DNA of 41,840 nt from Streptomyces sp. SID14436 (GCF_010548465.1 NZ_JAAGMD010000584.1:1-41840); one strand, 5' to 3'. Positions 15,451 through 23,564 are shown, counted from the first letter of the stretch. Made by a program: numbers and translations. The notes: a model not told the origin generated them from the letters alone.

Positions 15451-16356
15451 ATGAACGACTACGACCTCCTGGTCGTGGGGTCGGCCAACGCCGACCTGGT
15501 GATCGGTGTCGAACGCCGCCCGGCCGCCGGGGAGACGGTGCTCGGCTCCGACCTCGCCGTCCATCCGGGCGGCAAGGGAGCCAACCAGGCGGTCGCGGCC
15601 GCCCGGCTCGGGGCCCGCACGGCCCTGCTGGCCCGGGTCGGCGACGACGCGCACGGGCGGCTGCTGCTGGACTCGCAGCGGTCGGCCGGCGTCGACACGG
15701 TGGGCGTGCTGGTCGGCGGCGCCCCGACCGGGGTCGCGCTGATCACCGTGGACCCGTCCGGCGACAACAGCATCGTCGTCTCGCCGGGCGCCAACGGGCG
15801 GCTCGCGCCGCAGGACGTACGGGCCGCCGGCAGCCTCTTCCACGCCTCCCGGGTGGTGTCCGCCCAGTTGGAGATCCCGCTGGAGACGGTGGTGGAGGTG
15901 GTGCGCTGCCTCGCGCCCGGCAGCCGGTTCGTCCTCAACCCGTCGCCCCCGCAGCCCCTGCCCACCGAGGTGCTGGCCGCCTGTGATCCGCTGATCGTCA
16001 ACGAGCACGAGGCGAAGGTCATCCTGGGCGACGCGGGCGGCCTCAGCGACGAGCCGGAGGACTGGGCCCGGCTGCTGCTGGCGAAGGGCCCGCGGTCGGT
16101 GGTGGTCACGCTGGGCGGCGAGGGCGCGCTGGTCGCCTCCGCGGAGGGCACCGTCCGGGTGCCGTCGGTCGCGGTGCGTGCCGTCGACACCACCGGCGCG
16201 GGCGACGCGTTCACCGCCGCGCTCGCCTGGCGCCTCGGCGCGGGCGAGTCCCTCGCCGAGGCGGCGGCGTACGCGGCCCGGGTGGGCGCGGCGACGGTGA
16301 CGAAGCAGGGCGCGCAGGTGTCCTTCCCGACCGCGGCGGAGGTCGCGGCCCTGTGA
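15451..16356 (+). CDS. rbsK: ribokinase
   Basis: This 301-residue PfkB-family kinase phosphorylates D-ribose to ribose-5-phosphate in the cytoplasm. Signatures are the N-terminal GSANADLV, the PfkB motif 1 GGKGANQAVAAARLGA, NEHEAK, and the C-terminal motif DTTGAGDAF with its catalytic Asp. Length is normal for RbsK. The ATG at 15451 follows GGGGAG. The stop overlaps the rbsD start (GTGA), so the two are coupled. Together with rbsD it identifies the operon's sugar as ribose or a close analogue. Confidence 0.96.
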   Translation: MNDYDLLVVGSANADLVIGVERRPAAGETVLGSDLAVHPGGKGANQAVAAARLGARTALLARVGDDAHGRLLLDSQRSAGVDTVGVLVGGAPTGVALITVDPSGDNSIVVSPGANGRLAPQDVRAAGSLFHASRVVSAQLEIPLETVVEVVRCLAPGSRFVLNPSPPQPLPTEVLAACDPLIVNEHEAKVILGDAGGLSDEPEDWARLLLAKGPRSVVVTLGGEGALVASAEGTVRVPSVAVRAVDTTGAGDAFTAALAWRLGAGESLAEAAAYAARVGAATVTKQGAQVSFPTAAEVAAL

Positions 16357-16742
16357 AGAAGCACGGGATCCTCAACCGCCATCTCTCCGGTGCCCTGGCC
16401 GAACTCGGCCACGGCGACGGCGTGCTGGTGTGCGACGTCGGCATGCCCATCCCCGACGGGCCGCGCGTCGTCGACCTCGCCTTCCGGGCCGGGGTGCCGT
16501 CGTTCGCGGAGGTCCTGGACGGGCTGCTGGCGGAGCTGGTCGTGGAGAGCGCGACGGCCGCCGCCGAGATCCACGACGCCAACCCGCCCGCCGCCGGCCT
16601 GCTGACCGGCCACTTCCCCGGGCTTCACCTGGTCCCCCACGAGCGGCTCAAGGAACTGACGGCGGGCGCCCGTCTCGTCGTCCGCACGGGCGAGGCCCGG
16701 CCGTACGCGAACGTTCTGCTGCGGTGCGGGGTGTTCTTCTAG
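16353..16742 (+). CDS. rbsD: D-ribose pyranase
   Basis: The 129-residue RbsD converts beta-D-ribopyranose to the furanose form that ribokinase uses. The N-terminal catalytic segment ILNRHLSGALAELGHGD carries the family histidine, with VCDVGMPIPDGPRVVDLAF and the C-terminal EARPYANVLLRCGVFF also conserved; the final Tyr-Ala-Asn-Val lies in the ribose-binding site. It starts with GTG overlapping rbsK and ends the operon: a 14-bp terminator follows 51 bases later. Confidence 0.96.
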   Translation: MKKHGILNRHLSGALAELGHGDGVLVCDVGMPIPDGPRVVDLAFRAGVPSFAEVLDGLLAELVVESATAAAEIHDANPPAAGLLTGHFPGLHLVPHERLKELTAGARLVVRTGEARPYANVLLRCGVFF

Positions 16743-17126
16743 CCGGGGTTCCTCTCCGCGCACGCCCGCCCGGCGGGGCGCGTGCACGTACTTCGAAGGG
16801 GCCCGGTCCGTCGACCGGGCCCCTTCGCTTCCCTCCCCCGTCAGAACCTCTCGATCCCCCCCGGGTCCCCTCCCAGAAGTCCTGACAGCACGTATGACCC
16901 GCCGGGCGGAGGGAGGGTTGTACGGGCGACGGAAGATTTTCGGCGTGCCCTCGGCGGCCTCTCGGCGCATGCCGGCACGTCGCCCCCGGCCGGCCCGACC
17001 GGGACGGGCGGACGGCAGATCGCACAACCTCAAACGTTGCTCAATGTTCTTGTCGCTGTCCGTCCCCCACTGCCAGGATCTGACCGACCATTTGGCGCCG
17101 ACAAAGGGGGAACTTTGCACGCCAGA
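16743..17126. other. intergenic region with ribose-operon terminator
   Basis: Besides the terminator at 16794-16827 this region should carry the promoter of the small secreted protein gene. An open frame runs from 16782 into that gene but is arginine/proline-rich with poor codon character, so it is not treated as an N-terminal extension. The stretch near 17030-17115 is less G+C-rich and is the likely promoter. Confidence 0.4.
16794..16827 (+). terminator. terminator of the ribose operon
   Basis: The arms 16794-16807 and 16814-16827 pair perfectly over 14 bp with a 6-base loop. It is the first strong stem after rbsD. Confidence 0.85.
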
Positions 17127-17552
17127 ATGAAGCGTTTCGCGACCGCCGGAGTGGTAGCGCTCGGAGTACTCGCACTGGCCACGCCGAATGCACAGGCGGC
17201 GTCCAAGAAGACCGGGCCCGTGAAGCTCGACATCAACAAGTACTGCAAGGCGACGATTTCCGTCGACGACCACACCAAAAAGGGGAAGATCCGCGGGCTG
17301 GCCCGCGTCAGCTGCACCAAGGGCGATGCCATCGTCACACCGACCATCAACTTCTACCGCGATGGCAAGCACGTCAGGGGCGGCAGCATCGGCCCGCGCA
17401 TCATCAACAAGAAAAAGGGGTTCACTTTCTCCAAGTACACGTCGGACAAGGGCGGCAAGCAGTGCTACCGGGCCAGCCTTCTGATCGTGTATCCCGACCC
17501 TGCCGACGTCAATAAGGCACAGCTCATCAAGACTCCCTGCCTCAACACCTGA
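17127..17552 (+). CDS. small secreted cysteine-containing protein
   Basis: The 141-residue product has a Sec signal peptide (MKRFATAGVVALGVLALATPNAQA, shortened: basic MKR, hydrophobic core, AxA at about 24). The mature part of about 117 residues is lysine-rich and has four cysteines (NKYCK, RVSCTK, KQCYR, TPCLN), suggesting two disulfides. I do not recognise a named family. The ATG at 17127 lies 16 bases from a strong AAAGGGGG; an in-frame TTG at 17115 lies only 4 bases from it and could be the real start, adding LHAR. Its Lys/Asn content and AAG-rich codons differ from neighbouring genes. A 20-bp terminator follows. It may be a small extracellular binding protein or inhibitor, but this is a guess. 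Confidence 0.75.
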   Translation: MKRFATAGVVALGVLALATPNAQAASKKTGPVKLDINKYCKATISVDDHTKKGKIRGLARVSCTKGDAIVTPTINFYRDGKHVRGGSIGPRIINKKKGFTFSKYTSDKGGKQCYRASLLIVYPDPADVNKAQLIKTPCLNT

Positions 17553-17569
17553 TTCCGGCAGTAGCGTGT

Positions 17570-17615
17570 CGCGGTGGCCGGTGGCCGTCTCGCACGACGG
17601 CCACCGGCCACCGCG
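17570..17615 (+). terminator. terminator of the small secreted protein gene
   Basis: The arms 17570-17589 and 17596-17615 pair perfectly over 20 bp around a 6-base loop, 18 bases after the stop codon. It is among the longest perfect stems in the window. Confidence 0.85.
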
Positions 17616-17723
17616 AACGCGTATGCACGCGCAGCTCATTCAGCACACGGACGCCGATACCAGCACCCGTCCGGCGTACTACCCGATGCCCAAGGTGGCG
17701 CAGGCGTCGACGAGTTGCGGGAG

Positions 17724-18185
17724 CTAGAGCTGCCTGACCATCAGGCCGGGCAGGAACAGCTTGTCGTGGACGACACCGTGCTTCACGTCGGCCGCGTGCG
17801 CCCGGCGGGCCAGGTCGAGGGCGCCGTCGAGGCCGGTGGCCGTCGGCTTCTCGGTGTAGACGTGCTCGCCCGCGGCGATCGCCTTCCTCAGGCCTCCTCG
17901 CGCGCGGGGGTCACCTGGGCGTCGAAGTAGACGTCCACGCTGTCGTCGGCGAGGACGGCGTCCAGGTCGGTGGAGACGTGGTCCGGGCCGTGGCGTTCGG
18001 CCAGCGCCCGCAGCGCGGGCTCGCGGCGGCCGACGAGGACCGGCTCCGGCCACAGCACGGTGCCCTCCCCGAGATCGGGCTCGCCCTGCTCGCGCAGGGC
18101 CGGGACGGAGCGGACGAGGTGCTGGCGGTGGCCCATAACGGCCGGTCACACCGTTCATGGCGATACGCACGGTCTTGCGGGTCAG
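17724..18185 (-). pseudogene. Gfo/Idh/MocA-type oxidoreductase pseudogene, frameshifted and truncated
   Basis: Reading the minus strand, the N-terminal TRKTVRIAMNGVTGR is in one frame, then MGHRQHLVRSVPALREQGE through DLDAVLADDSVDVYFDAQV and TPAREEA is in a second frame, then RKAIAAGEHVYTEKPTATG, LDGALDLARRAHAADVKHG and VVHDKLFLPGL return to the first. Joined, this is the NAD-binding half of a Gfo/Idh/MocA sugar dehydrogenase with the EKPTA motif. The shifts are one extra base near 18136 (CGT-T-ATG) and one missing base near 17890 (GAGGC-CTGAGG). The expected ATG is CTG (18183-18185) behind an AAGGGA. The reading stops with TAG at 17724, lacking the C-terminal half of a protein of about 390 residues. 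The remaining sequence to 17640 is not recognisable. It is divergent from a LacI gene. Confidence 0.82.
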
Positions 18186-18499
18186 GACGTTCCCTTCGTA
18201 CGCGGTCCGCGCGCCGCGCACTCCCCACCCGTCCCGCGCCGACCAGCTGACCAGCTCACCCACTGCGGCGGACGTGGGCCGATCGACGTGGCAGCAAGCG
18301 CTTTCCGGGCGGGGAGCATCCTGCCGCCTCGCGGCACCGGGGACAAGAGCGCCGCGAGCCCGGCTTGTTCGAGGGGGCGAACAACGCGGCGTATGGCCCT
18401 ATCGTCTGGTCGCAGCCGGGGCCCGGGGGGCCCGGAGACCCGGTGGGGACGACGGCGTACGGCGGCGTACGACGAGGCGCACGAGGCGGAGGACGAGAC
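18186..18499. promoter_or_regulatory. divergent control region with a LacI-type operator
   Basis: This region lies between the broken oxidoreductase gene and the LacI regulator. At 18293-18306 the sequence AGCAAGCGCTTTCC matches the 12-base core GNAANCGNTTNC of LacI-family operators, missing only the outermost T and A. It presumably served the neighbouring repressor to control the divergent sugar dehydrogenase. No other gene is supported here. Confidence 0.6.
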
Positions 18500-19603
18500 A
18501 TGACGGTGACCCTGGCGGACGTGGCGGCCCGTGCGCAGGTCTCCCCCGCGACGGTGTCGCGCGTATTGAACGGCAACTATCCGGTGGCCGCGTCCACCCG
18601 GGAGCGCGTCCTCAAAGCGGTCGACGAACTCGACTACGTCCTCAACGGTCCCGCCAGCGCCCTGGCCGCCGCCACGTCCGACCTCGTCGGCATCCTCGTC
18701 CACGACATCGCCGACCCGTTCTTCGGGATCATGGCCGGCGCCGTCCAGGCGGAGATCGGCGGGCCGGGCGGGCGCGCGGGCGGGGAACGGCTCGCCGTCG
18801 TCTGCAACACCGGCGGCTCCCCCGAGCGGGAGCTGACCTACCTCACGCTGCTCCAGCGGCAGCGGGCCGCGGCGGTCGTCCTGACCGGCGGCGCGAGCGA
18901 GGACCCGGACCACGCGGTGGCGATGAACACGAAGCTGGGCAAGCTGGTGGCGGCGGGGACGCGGGTGGTGCTGTGCGGGCGTCCGCCCGCGCCGGGCACG
19001 GGGGCCGTCGCGCTGCCTTTCGACAACCGCGGGGGCGCGCGGGAACTCACCGCGCACCTGCTCGGTCTCGGCCACCGCCGCCTCGGTTACCTCGCCGGGC
19101 CGCCCGAGCGCACCACCACGCGGGAGCGGCTTCAGGGCCACCGGGACGCGCTGGCCGCGCACGGGGTGGCGGAGGATCCCCGCTGGACCGTGCACGGGCA
19201 GTACGACCGGCGGTCCGGGTACGAGGGGACGCTGGAACTGCTGCGGGCGGACCCGTCGCTGACCGCCGTCGTGGCCGCGAACGACTCCGTCGCGCTGGGG
19301 GCGTGCGCGGCGCTGCGGGACGCAGGGCGGCGCATCCCGGAGGACGTGTCGGTCGCCGGGTTCGACGATCTGCCGTTCAGCGTCGATGCGGTGCCGGGGC
19401 TGACGACGGTGCGGTTGCCGTTGGCGGAGGCGGGGGGTTGGGCGGGGCGGATCGCCATGGGGCGGGGGGAAGGAGGCGTGGACGGTGGGGTGGGGGTGGA
19501 CGGTGGGGTGGGGGTGGACGGTGGGGTGGGGGTGGTGCGGGGGGAGTTGGTGGTGCGGGGGTCTGTGGGGCGGCCGGGGCGGGCGCGGCCTGCGGGGGTG
19601 TAG
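18500..19603 (+). CDS. LacI-family regulator with minisatellite in the C-terminal region
   Basis: The 367-residue product has the LacI helix-turn-helix (TLADVAARAQVSPATVSRVLN, residues 4-24, shortened in motif terms to VSPATVSRVLN) and a sugar-binding core (LVGILVHDIADPFF, AAVVLTGG, GHRRLGYLAGPP, VAANDSVALGA, VAGFDDLPFS). After GGWAGRIA, where relatives have a helix and the strand leading to ELVVRGS, there are three copies of GVDGGV encoded by an 18-bp repeat. The C-terminus then reads ELVVRGSVGRPGRARPAGV. The ATG at 18500 gives the standard N-terminus. It was probably the regulator of the neighbouring sugar genes (oxidoreductase remnant, isomerase). Effector unknown. Because of the repeat and the loss of its target gene it may be under weak selection. 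Confidence 0.85.
   Translation: MTVTLADVAARAQVSPATVSRVLNGNYPVAASTRERVLKAVDELDYVLNGPASALAAATSDLVGILVHDIADPFFGIMAGAVQAEIGGPGGRAGGERLAVVCNTGGSPERELTYLTLLQRQRAAAVVLTGGASEDPDHAVAMNTKLGKLVAAGTRVVLCGRPPAPGTGAVALPFDNRGGARELTAHLLGLGHRRLGYLAGPPERTTTRERLQGHRDALAAHGVAEDPRWTVHGQYDRRSGYEGTLELLRADPSLTAVVAANDSVALGACAALRDAGRRIPEDVSVAGFDDLPFSVDAVPGLTTVRLPLAEAGGWAGRIAMGRGEGGVDGGVGVDGGVGVDGGVGVVRGELVVRGSVGRPGRARPAGV
19478..19531 (+). repeat. 18-bp minisatellite, three perfect copies
   Basis: The unit GTGGACGGTGGGGTGGGG occurs at 19478-19495, 19496-19513 and 19514-19531 inside the LacI coding frame, preserving the frame (VDGGVG per unit). The G-run content makes it slippage-prone and also able to form G-quadruplexes on the plus strand. 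Confidence 0.9.
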
Positions 19604-19951
19604 GGGGTTGCGGGGTTGCGCAGTTCCCCGCGCCCCTGGAGAGGTCGGGTGTTGTCTGCGGGTGGTGGGGGTTCTCGCGCAGTTCCCCGCGCCCCTGGTG
19701 GGAGCCCCGGCTTCGAGTGGGCATGTGCGGGTTCGTCGTGGGGATTTGCGCAGTTCCCCGCGCCCCTGAAGAGGTCGGGTGCTGTCTGCGGGTGGTGGGG
19801 GTTCTCGCGCAGTTCCCCGCGCCCCTGGTGGGAACCGTCGGCTTTCGGTGGGGGCCGTTGTGGTGGGCGGGTGGGTGTGGCGATGAGTTTTGGGGGTGGG
19901 GTTGGTCTGTAGGTTCGTCAGTCGTTGTTCTCGGTTGTGGGAGTGGGCGTC
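19604..19951. repeat. cluster of four GCGCAGTTCCCCGCGCCCCT repeats in a 130-bp tandem duplication
   Basis: The 20-base element GCGCAGTTCCCCGCGCCCCT occurs exactly four times: 19618-19637, 19677-19696, 19748-19767 and 19807-19826. Copies 1 and 3, and 2 and 4, are each 130 bases apart, and the sequence between (the AGGTCGGGTG...GGTGGTGGGG stretch) is also repeated with few changes, so a 130-bp unit was duplicated. Each element with its upstream G-run can form a short C/G stem. The element is known to recur in many Streptomyces intergenic regions; it may act as a transcript 3' structure. The last 100 bases precede the DHFR-like gene and should contain its promoter. Confidence 0.85.
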
Positions 19952-20557
19952 ATGCGGATTGTCGTAACGGAGTTCATCAGCCTCGACGGTGTGTCCCAGG
20001 CTCCGGGTGGGCCTCAGGAGGACACCGACGGGGGGTTCGCGCACGGTGGGTGGTCGCACCCGTACTTCGACCCGGAGGTGCTCGGCGGGGCCTTCGACGC
20101 GGGGCTGCGGAAGGCGGACGCGCTGCTGTTCGGGCGACGCACGTGGCAGACGATGGCGGCGGCGTGGCCGGAGCGGGCCGGTGATCCGTTCGCCGACCGG
20201 ATGAACAGCCTGACCAAGTACGTCGTCTCGGGCACCCTGGGCGAGGAGGACCTGACGTGGAACAACTCGCGGCTGATCCCGGCCGGTGAGGCGCTCGCCC
20301 GGATCCGTGAGCTGCGGGCCACCGAGGGCGGTGACCTGGCGATGATGGGGAGCCCCACGCTGGTGCGGACCCTGCTGGGCGAGGACCTGGTGGACGAGCT
20401 CCAGCTGATCGTCATGCCGGTGATGCTCGGCGGCGGCAAGTCGGTCTTCCCCACCGACGGCGCGAAGCGGCCCTTCGAGCTGGTGTCCACCACGGCCGCG
20501 AAGACCGGCGCCCAGGTGTGCGTGTACCGGCCGGCGCAGGCATCCGCCGGGGGCTGA
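19952..20557 (+). CDS. RibD C-terminal/dihydrofolate reductase-like family protein
   Basis: The 201-residue protein has the RibD_C/DHFR-like fold of the YyaP/YwjB type: MRIVVTEFISLDGVSQAPG at the N-terminus, LLFGRRTWQTMAAAWP, KYVVSGTL, GGDLAMMGSPTLVRTLL and VDELQLIVMPVMLGGGKSVFP. This group binds NADPH, but physiological substrates are mostly unknown and the proteins are not true folate enzymes. The ATG at 19952 follows GGGAG. It follows the repeat cluster and precedes an isomerase gene by 85 bases; a shared transcript is possible. Confidence 0.88.
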   Translation: MRIVVTEFISLDGVSQAPGGPQEDTDGGFAHGGWSHPYFDPEVLGGAFDAGLRKADALLFGRRTWQTMAAAWPERAGDPFADRMNSLTKYVVSGTLGEEDLTWNNSRLIPAGEALARIRELRATEGGDLAMMGSPTLVRTLLGEDLVDELQLIVMPVMLGGGKSVFPTDGAKRPFELVSTTAAKTGAQVCVYRPAQASAGG

Positions 20558-20642
20558 CGGTCCGGGCGCGGCGGCGCGCGCGGGCGACACCGGGGTGTCA
20601 GGGGGGAGTTGCCGGCGGGGTCCGCGGGTAGGGTCCGTTTCC

Positions 20643-21443
20643 ATGAAGCTGGCGTTCTCCACCCTCGGCGTCCCCGGCCTGCCCGTCACCGACGTGCTGG
20701 AGCTGGCGACCGCGCACGGTTATCACGGCGTCGAGCTGCGCGCCCACCCGGAGGAACCGGTCCACCCGGGTCTCACCCCGGCCGAACGGGCCGGTGTCGC
20801 CGCCGCGTTCAAGGCGGCCGGTGTCGAGGTCCTGAGCGCCGCCGGGTACGTGCGGGTGGCGGCGCCCGGTGACGACGCGCCCGTGCTGGCCGAGATCCGC
20901 GCCCTGCTCGAACTGGCCCGTGACCTCGGCGCTCCCTACGTCCGTGTCTTCCCCGGCGGCACGCCCGGGCAGAGCGCGCGGGAGGCCGACGCGACGGCCG
21001 CCCGCCGGCTCGGCACGGCCGCCGAGTACGCCGGTGACCTGGGGGTGCGGATCCTGCTGGAGACGCACGACTCGCACCGTACGGCGGCCGACGCGATGCG
21101 GATCCTGGGCCTGGTCGGGCACGGCCGGGTCGGGGCGCTCTGGGACGTGATGCACACCTGGCTCGGCGGTGAGCAGCCCGCGGACAGCTTCGCCGCCCTG
21201 TCCCCGCACCTCGGCTACGTCCAGGTCAAGGACATCGCCTCGGCCGACGACACCACCCCGCTGGCGCTGGGCGAGGGCATCCTGCCGCTGGCGGACTGCG
21301 TGGAGGTCCTCTCCCGGCACGGGTGGGACGGCTGGCTGTGCTGGGAGTACGAGAAGCGGTGGTACCCGGACGTGCCGGAGCTGAGCGGTCTGCTCGCTCC
21401 CGGGCGGGAGCATCTGGCCCGGCTGCTGAACGAGTCGGCGTGA
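20643..21443 (+). CDS. sugar phosphate isomerase/epimerase family TIM barrel
   Basis: This 266-residue protein belongs to the xylose-isomerase-like TIM barrel family (AP endonuclease family 2) that includes IolE/IolH and hydroxypyruvate isomerase. Landmarks are MKLAFSTLGVPG, GYHGVELRA, PYVRVFPGGTP, ILLETHDSH with the metal-site Glu and His, GALWDVMHTW with Asp and His, VQVKD and WLCWEYEKRW. Such enzymes usually partner with Gfo/Idh/MocA dehydrogenases and LacI regulators in sugar or inositol catabolism, so this gene may belong functionally with the pseudogene and LacI regulator to its left. If so, the pathway is incomplete here. The substrate is not readable. The ATG at 20643 gives a standard N-terminus. 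Confidence 0.87.
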   Translation: MKLAFSTLGVPGLPVTDVLELATAHGYHGVELRAHPEEPVHPGLTPAERAGVAAAFKAAGVEVLSAAGYVRVAAPGDDAPVLAEIRALLELARDLGAPYVRVFPGGTPGQSAREADATAARRLGTAAEYAGDLGVRILLETHDSHRTAADAMRILGLVGHGRVGALWDVMHTWLGGEQPADSFAALSPHLGYVQVKDIASADDTTPLALGEGILPLADCVEVLSRHGWDGWLCWEYEKRWYPDVPELSGLLAPGREHLARLLNESA

Positions 21444-21462
21444 CCGTCCCGGGGCCGGTGCC

Positions 21463-21516
21463 GGTCGGCGTCTGACGCCGCCGGGTGACGGTCGGCGTCT
21501 GACGCCGCCGGGTGAC
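21463..21516. repeat. 27-bp perfect tandem duplication containing a palindrome
   Basis: Two identical 27-base copies (21463-21489 and 21490-21516) follow the isomerase gene directly. Each contains CGGCGTC-T-GACGCCG, a 7+1+7 palindrome, so two hairpins lie side by side; they may act as a transcript end. Confidence 0.85.
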
Positions 21517-21626
21517 GGGGCGCCCGTCCCAGGGCATCCTCCGACGAGGCGGACACGACACGGTGCCGACGCCTCACCGCCCACCGGTCGCCTTCGCCGG
21601 GGCGGCCCGGCCCGCGCTGCCCGTCC

Positions 21627-22556
21627 TCAGCCGCCGACCCGGGAGCCCTCCGCACCGGTAGCCGCCGGCGGCGCGGGCCGGGTGGCCGGTGTCGCCGCCG
21701 GGCGGCGTCGGGTCAGCGTGGCCAGGGCCACGCCGCCCACCAGCAGCACGCCCGCGCACCACCGCAGCGGGGTCATCGACTCGCCGAGGAACAGGGCGGC
21801 CGACGACATCCCGAAGACCGGTACCAGCAGGGAGAACGGCGCGACCGTGGAGGCGGGGTGACGGCGCAGCAGCCAGCCCCAGGCGCCGAAGCCGAGGACG
21901 GTGGCGACCCAGGCGACGAACAACACGGTGCCCGCGCCCTGCCAGTCGAGGCCGGCGAGGGCGTCCCGGTCCCGCCGGGGGCCCTCCAGGAGGAGTGACA
22001 GGGCCAGCAGCGGCAGGACCGGCACGGTGCTCACCCACACCATGAAGTTGAGGGCGTCCGGAGGCGCCGCCCTGCGGGTGAGGATGTTCGAGGCGCCCCA
22101 GCAGGCGGCCGCCGCGACGACCAGGGCGAAGCCGGTGAGCGGCCCGGAGGTGCCCTCGTCGACCGCTGCGACGCCGATGCCCGCGAGGGCCACCGCCATG
22201 CCGGCCAGGCGTCTGGCGGAGGGGCGTTCGCCGAGCAGGGCGAAGGCGAACAGGGCGGTGAACACCGCCTGGATCTGGAGCACCAGGGAGGACAGCCCGC
22301 CCGGCATGCCCGCGTCCATGCCGACGAAGAGCAGCCCGAACTTGGCGACCCCGAGGGTCAGGCCCACGCCGACGATCCATTTCCAGGCCACCGTGGGGCG
22401 TCCCACCAGGAACACCGCGGGGAGCGCCGCCACGAGGAAGCGCAGGGCGGAGAACAGCAGGGGCGGGAAGTGGTCGAGGCCGACCTCGATGACGGTGAAG
22501 TTGACGCCCCAGACGGCGGCGACGCAGACGGCGAGCAGGACGTGGGAGGGTCGCAT
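21627..22556 (-). CDS. EamA/DMT-family membrane transporter
   Basis: The 309-residue protein has ten predicted hydrophobic segments in two EamA repeats, as in RhaT/YddG-type drug/metabolite exporters. The start of repeat one (HVLLAVCVAAVWGVNFTVIE, within the first 30 residues) and repeat two (LTGFALVVAAAACWGASNIL) are both conserved, as is the GLSSLVLQ motif. The ATG at 22556 is chosen because the first membrane helix follows at once; an in-frame GTG eight codons upstream is possible and neither has a clear ribosome site. It is divergent from a LysR gene, which probably controls it. The exported compound, possibly an amino acid, is unknown. The C-terminal 30 residues are Ala/Pro/Arg-rich. Confidence 0.9.
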   Translation of the reverse strand: MRPSHVLLAVCVAAVWGVNFTVIEVGLDHFPPLLFSALRFLVAALPAVFLVGRPTVAWKWIVGVGLTLGVAKFGLLFVGMDAGMPGGLSSLVLQIQAVFTALFAFALLGERPSARRLAGMAVALAGIGVAAVDEGTSGPLTGFALVVAAAACWGASNILTRRAAPPDALNFMVWVSTVPVLPLLALSLLLEGPRRDRDALAGLDWQGAGTVLFVAWVATVLGFGAWGWLLRRHPASTVAPFSLLVPVFGMSSAALFLGESMTPLRWCAGVLLVGGVALATLTRRRPAATPATRPAPPAATGAEGSRVGG

Positions 22557-22646
22557 GGATCGAGGATCGCCGCACCGCACACTTCAGCACCAGCGAAGGT
22601 TTCTGCATGGTTGGATGAAGCATCGCTAACTGATCGGGGGGCTGTG
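22557..22646. promoter_or_regulatory. divergent EamA/LysR intergenic region
   Basis: This 90-base gap must contain both promoters. LysR proteins usually bind a T-N11-A site here; an inverted CTTC-N9-GAAG near 22583 is the only symmetric element I noticed. A precise binding site cannot be named. Confidence 0.4.
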
Positions 22647-23564
22647 ATGCTCGACCTCCAGCGGCTGCGCGCCCTGCACGCGGTCTCCGTCCACGGCACC
22701 GTCGGGGCCGCCGCCGTGGCTCTCGGCTACACCTCCTCCGCCGTCTCGCAGCAGATCGCGAAGCTGGAGCGGGAGACCCGGACCGTGCTCCTGGAACGCC
22801 GGGGGCGCGGGGTGCGGCTCACCGACGAGGCCCGGCAACTCGTAGCGGCCGCGCAGGAGTTGATGGCGATCGTGGAGCGGGCGGAGACCGAGCTGGAGGA
22901 GCGGCGGGGGCGGCCGTCGGGGCGGCTGACCATCGCCGCGTTCGCGTCGGCGGCGCGCGGGCTGATGCCGTCGGTGCTGGCGGACCTGGCCCGGCGGCAC
23001 CCCGCGCTCGACACCCGGCTCACGGAGATCGACCCGCACCTGTCCGTGGACCTGGTGGCCCGTGGCGCCGTCGATCTCGTGGTGGCGCACGACTGGGACA
23101 TCGCGCCGCTGCCCGCCCCGGCGGGGGTGGAGCAGGCGGTGATCGGTGACGACCTGTGCGATCTGCTCGTGCCCCGCGACCACCCCTTCGCCGCCCGGAG
23201 CGCGGTGCGGCGGGAGGAGCTGGGCGGGGAGCGGTGGATCTGCCCGCCGCCGGGGCGGGTCTGCCACGAGTGGCTGGTGCGCACGCTGCGGGCCGACGGG
23301 CACGAGCCGGACATCGTGCACCAGGCCGACGAGAACCCGACCCTGGTGGCCCTGGTGGCGGCCGGGCTCGGCATCGCGCTGATCCCCCGGCTGGGCCGCG
23401 GCCCGCTGCCCGAGGAGGTGGTCGAGGTGCCGCTGGACCCGCTGCCCGCCCGCCGCCTGTACGCCCTGTGGCGCTCGGGTGCGGCGCGGCGGCCGGCGAT
23501 CGCGGAGACGGTGCGGGCGCTGCGGGAGCACTGGCCGCGGGTGTCGGCGCACACGCCCCGCTGA
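22647..23564 (+). CDS. LysR-family transcriptional regulator
   Basis: The 305-residue protein has the winged helix-turn-helix (LQRLRALHAVSVHGTVGAAA, then GYTSSAVSQQIAKLERE and VLLERRGRGVRLTDEA) and a substrate-binding domain (RLTIAAFASAARGLMPSVL, VDLVVAHDWD, VPRDHPFA, VAAGLGIALIPRLG). It is divergently transcribed from an EamA exporter, a classical LysR arrangement in which the regulator activates the exporter in response to its substrate. ATG 22647 follows GGGGGG; an in-frame GTG one codon upstream is possible. The length is typical. Confidence 0.93.
   Translation: MLDLQRLRALHAVSVHGTVGAAAVALGYTSSAVSQQIAKLERETRTVLLERRGRGVRLTDEARQLVAAAQELMAIVERAETELEERRGRPSGRLTIAAFASAARGLMPSVLADLARRHPALDTRLTEIDPHLSVDLVARGAVDLVVAHDWDIAPLPAPAGVEQAVIGDDLCDLLVPRDHPFAARSAVRREELGGERWICPPPGRVCHEWLVRTLRADGHEPDIVHQADENPTLVALVAAGLGIALIPRLGRGPLPEEVVEVPLDPLPARRLYALWRSGAARRPAIAETVRALREHWPRVSAHTPR

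Noticed and set aside
17640..17723. A short plus-strand frame next to the pseudogene, possibly another remnant
   Set aside because: Too short to recognise and lacking a ribosome site; no family match.
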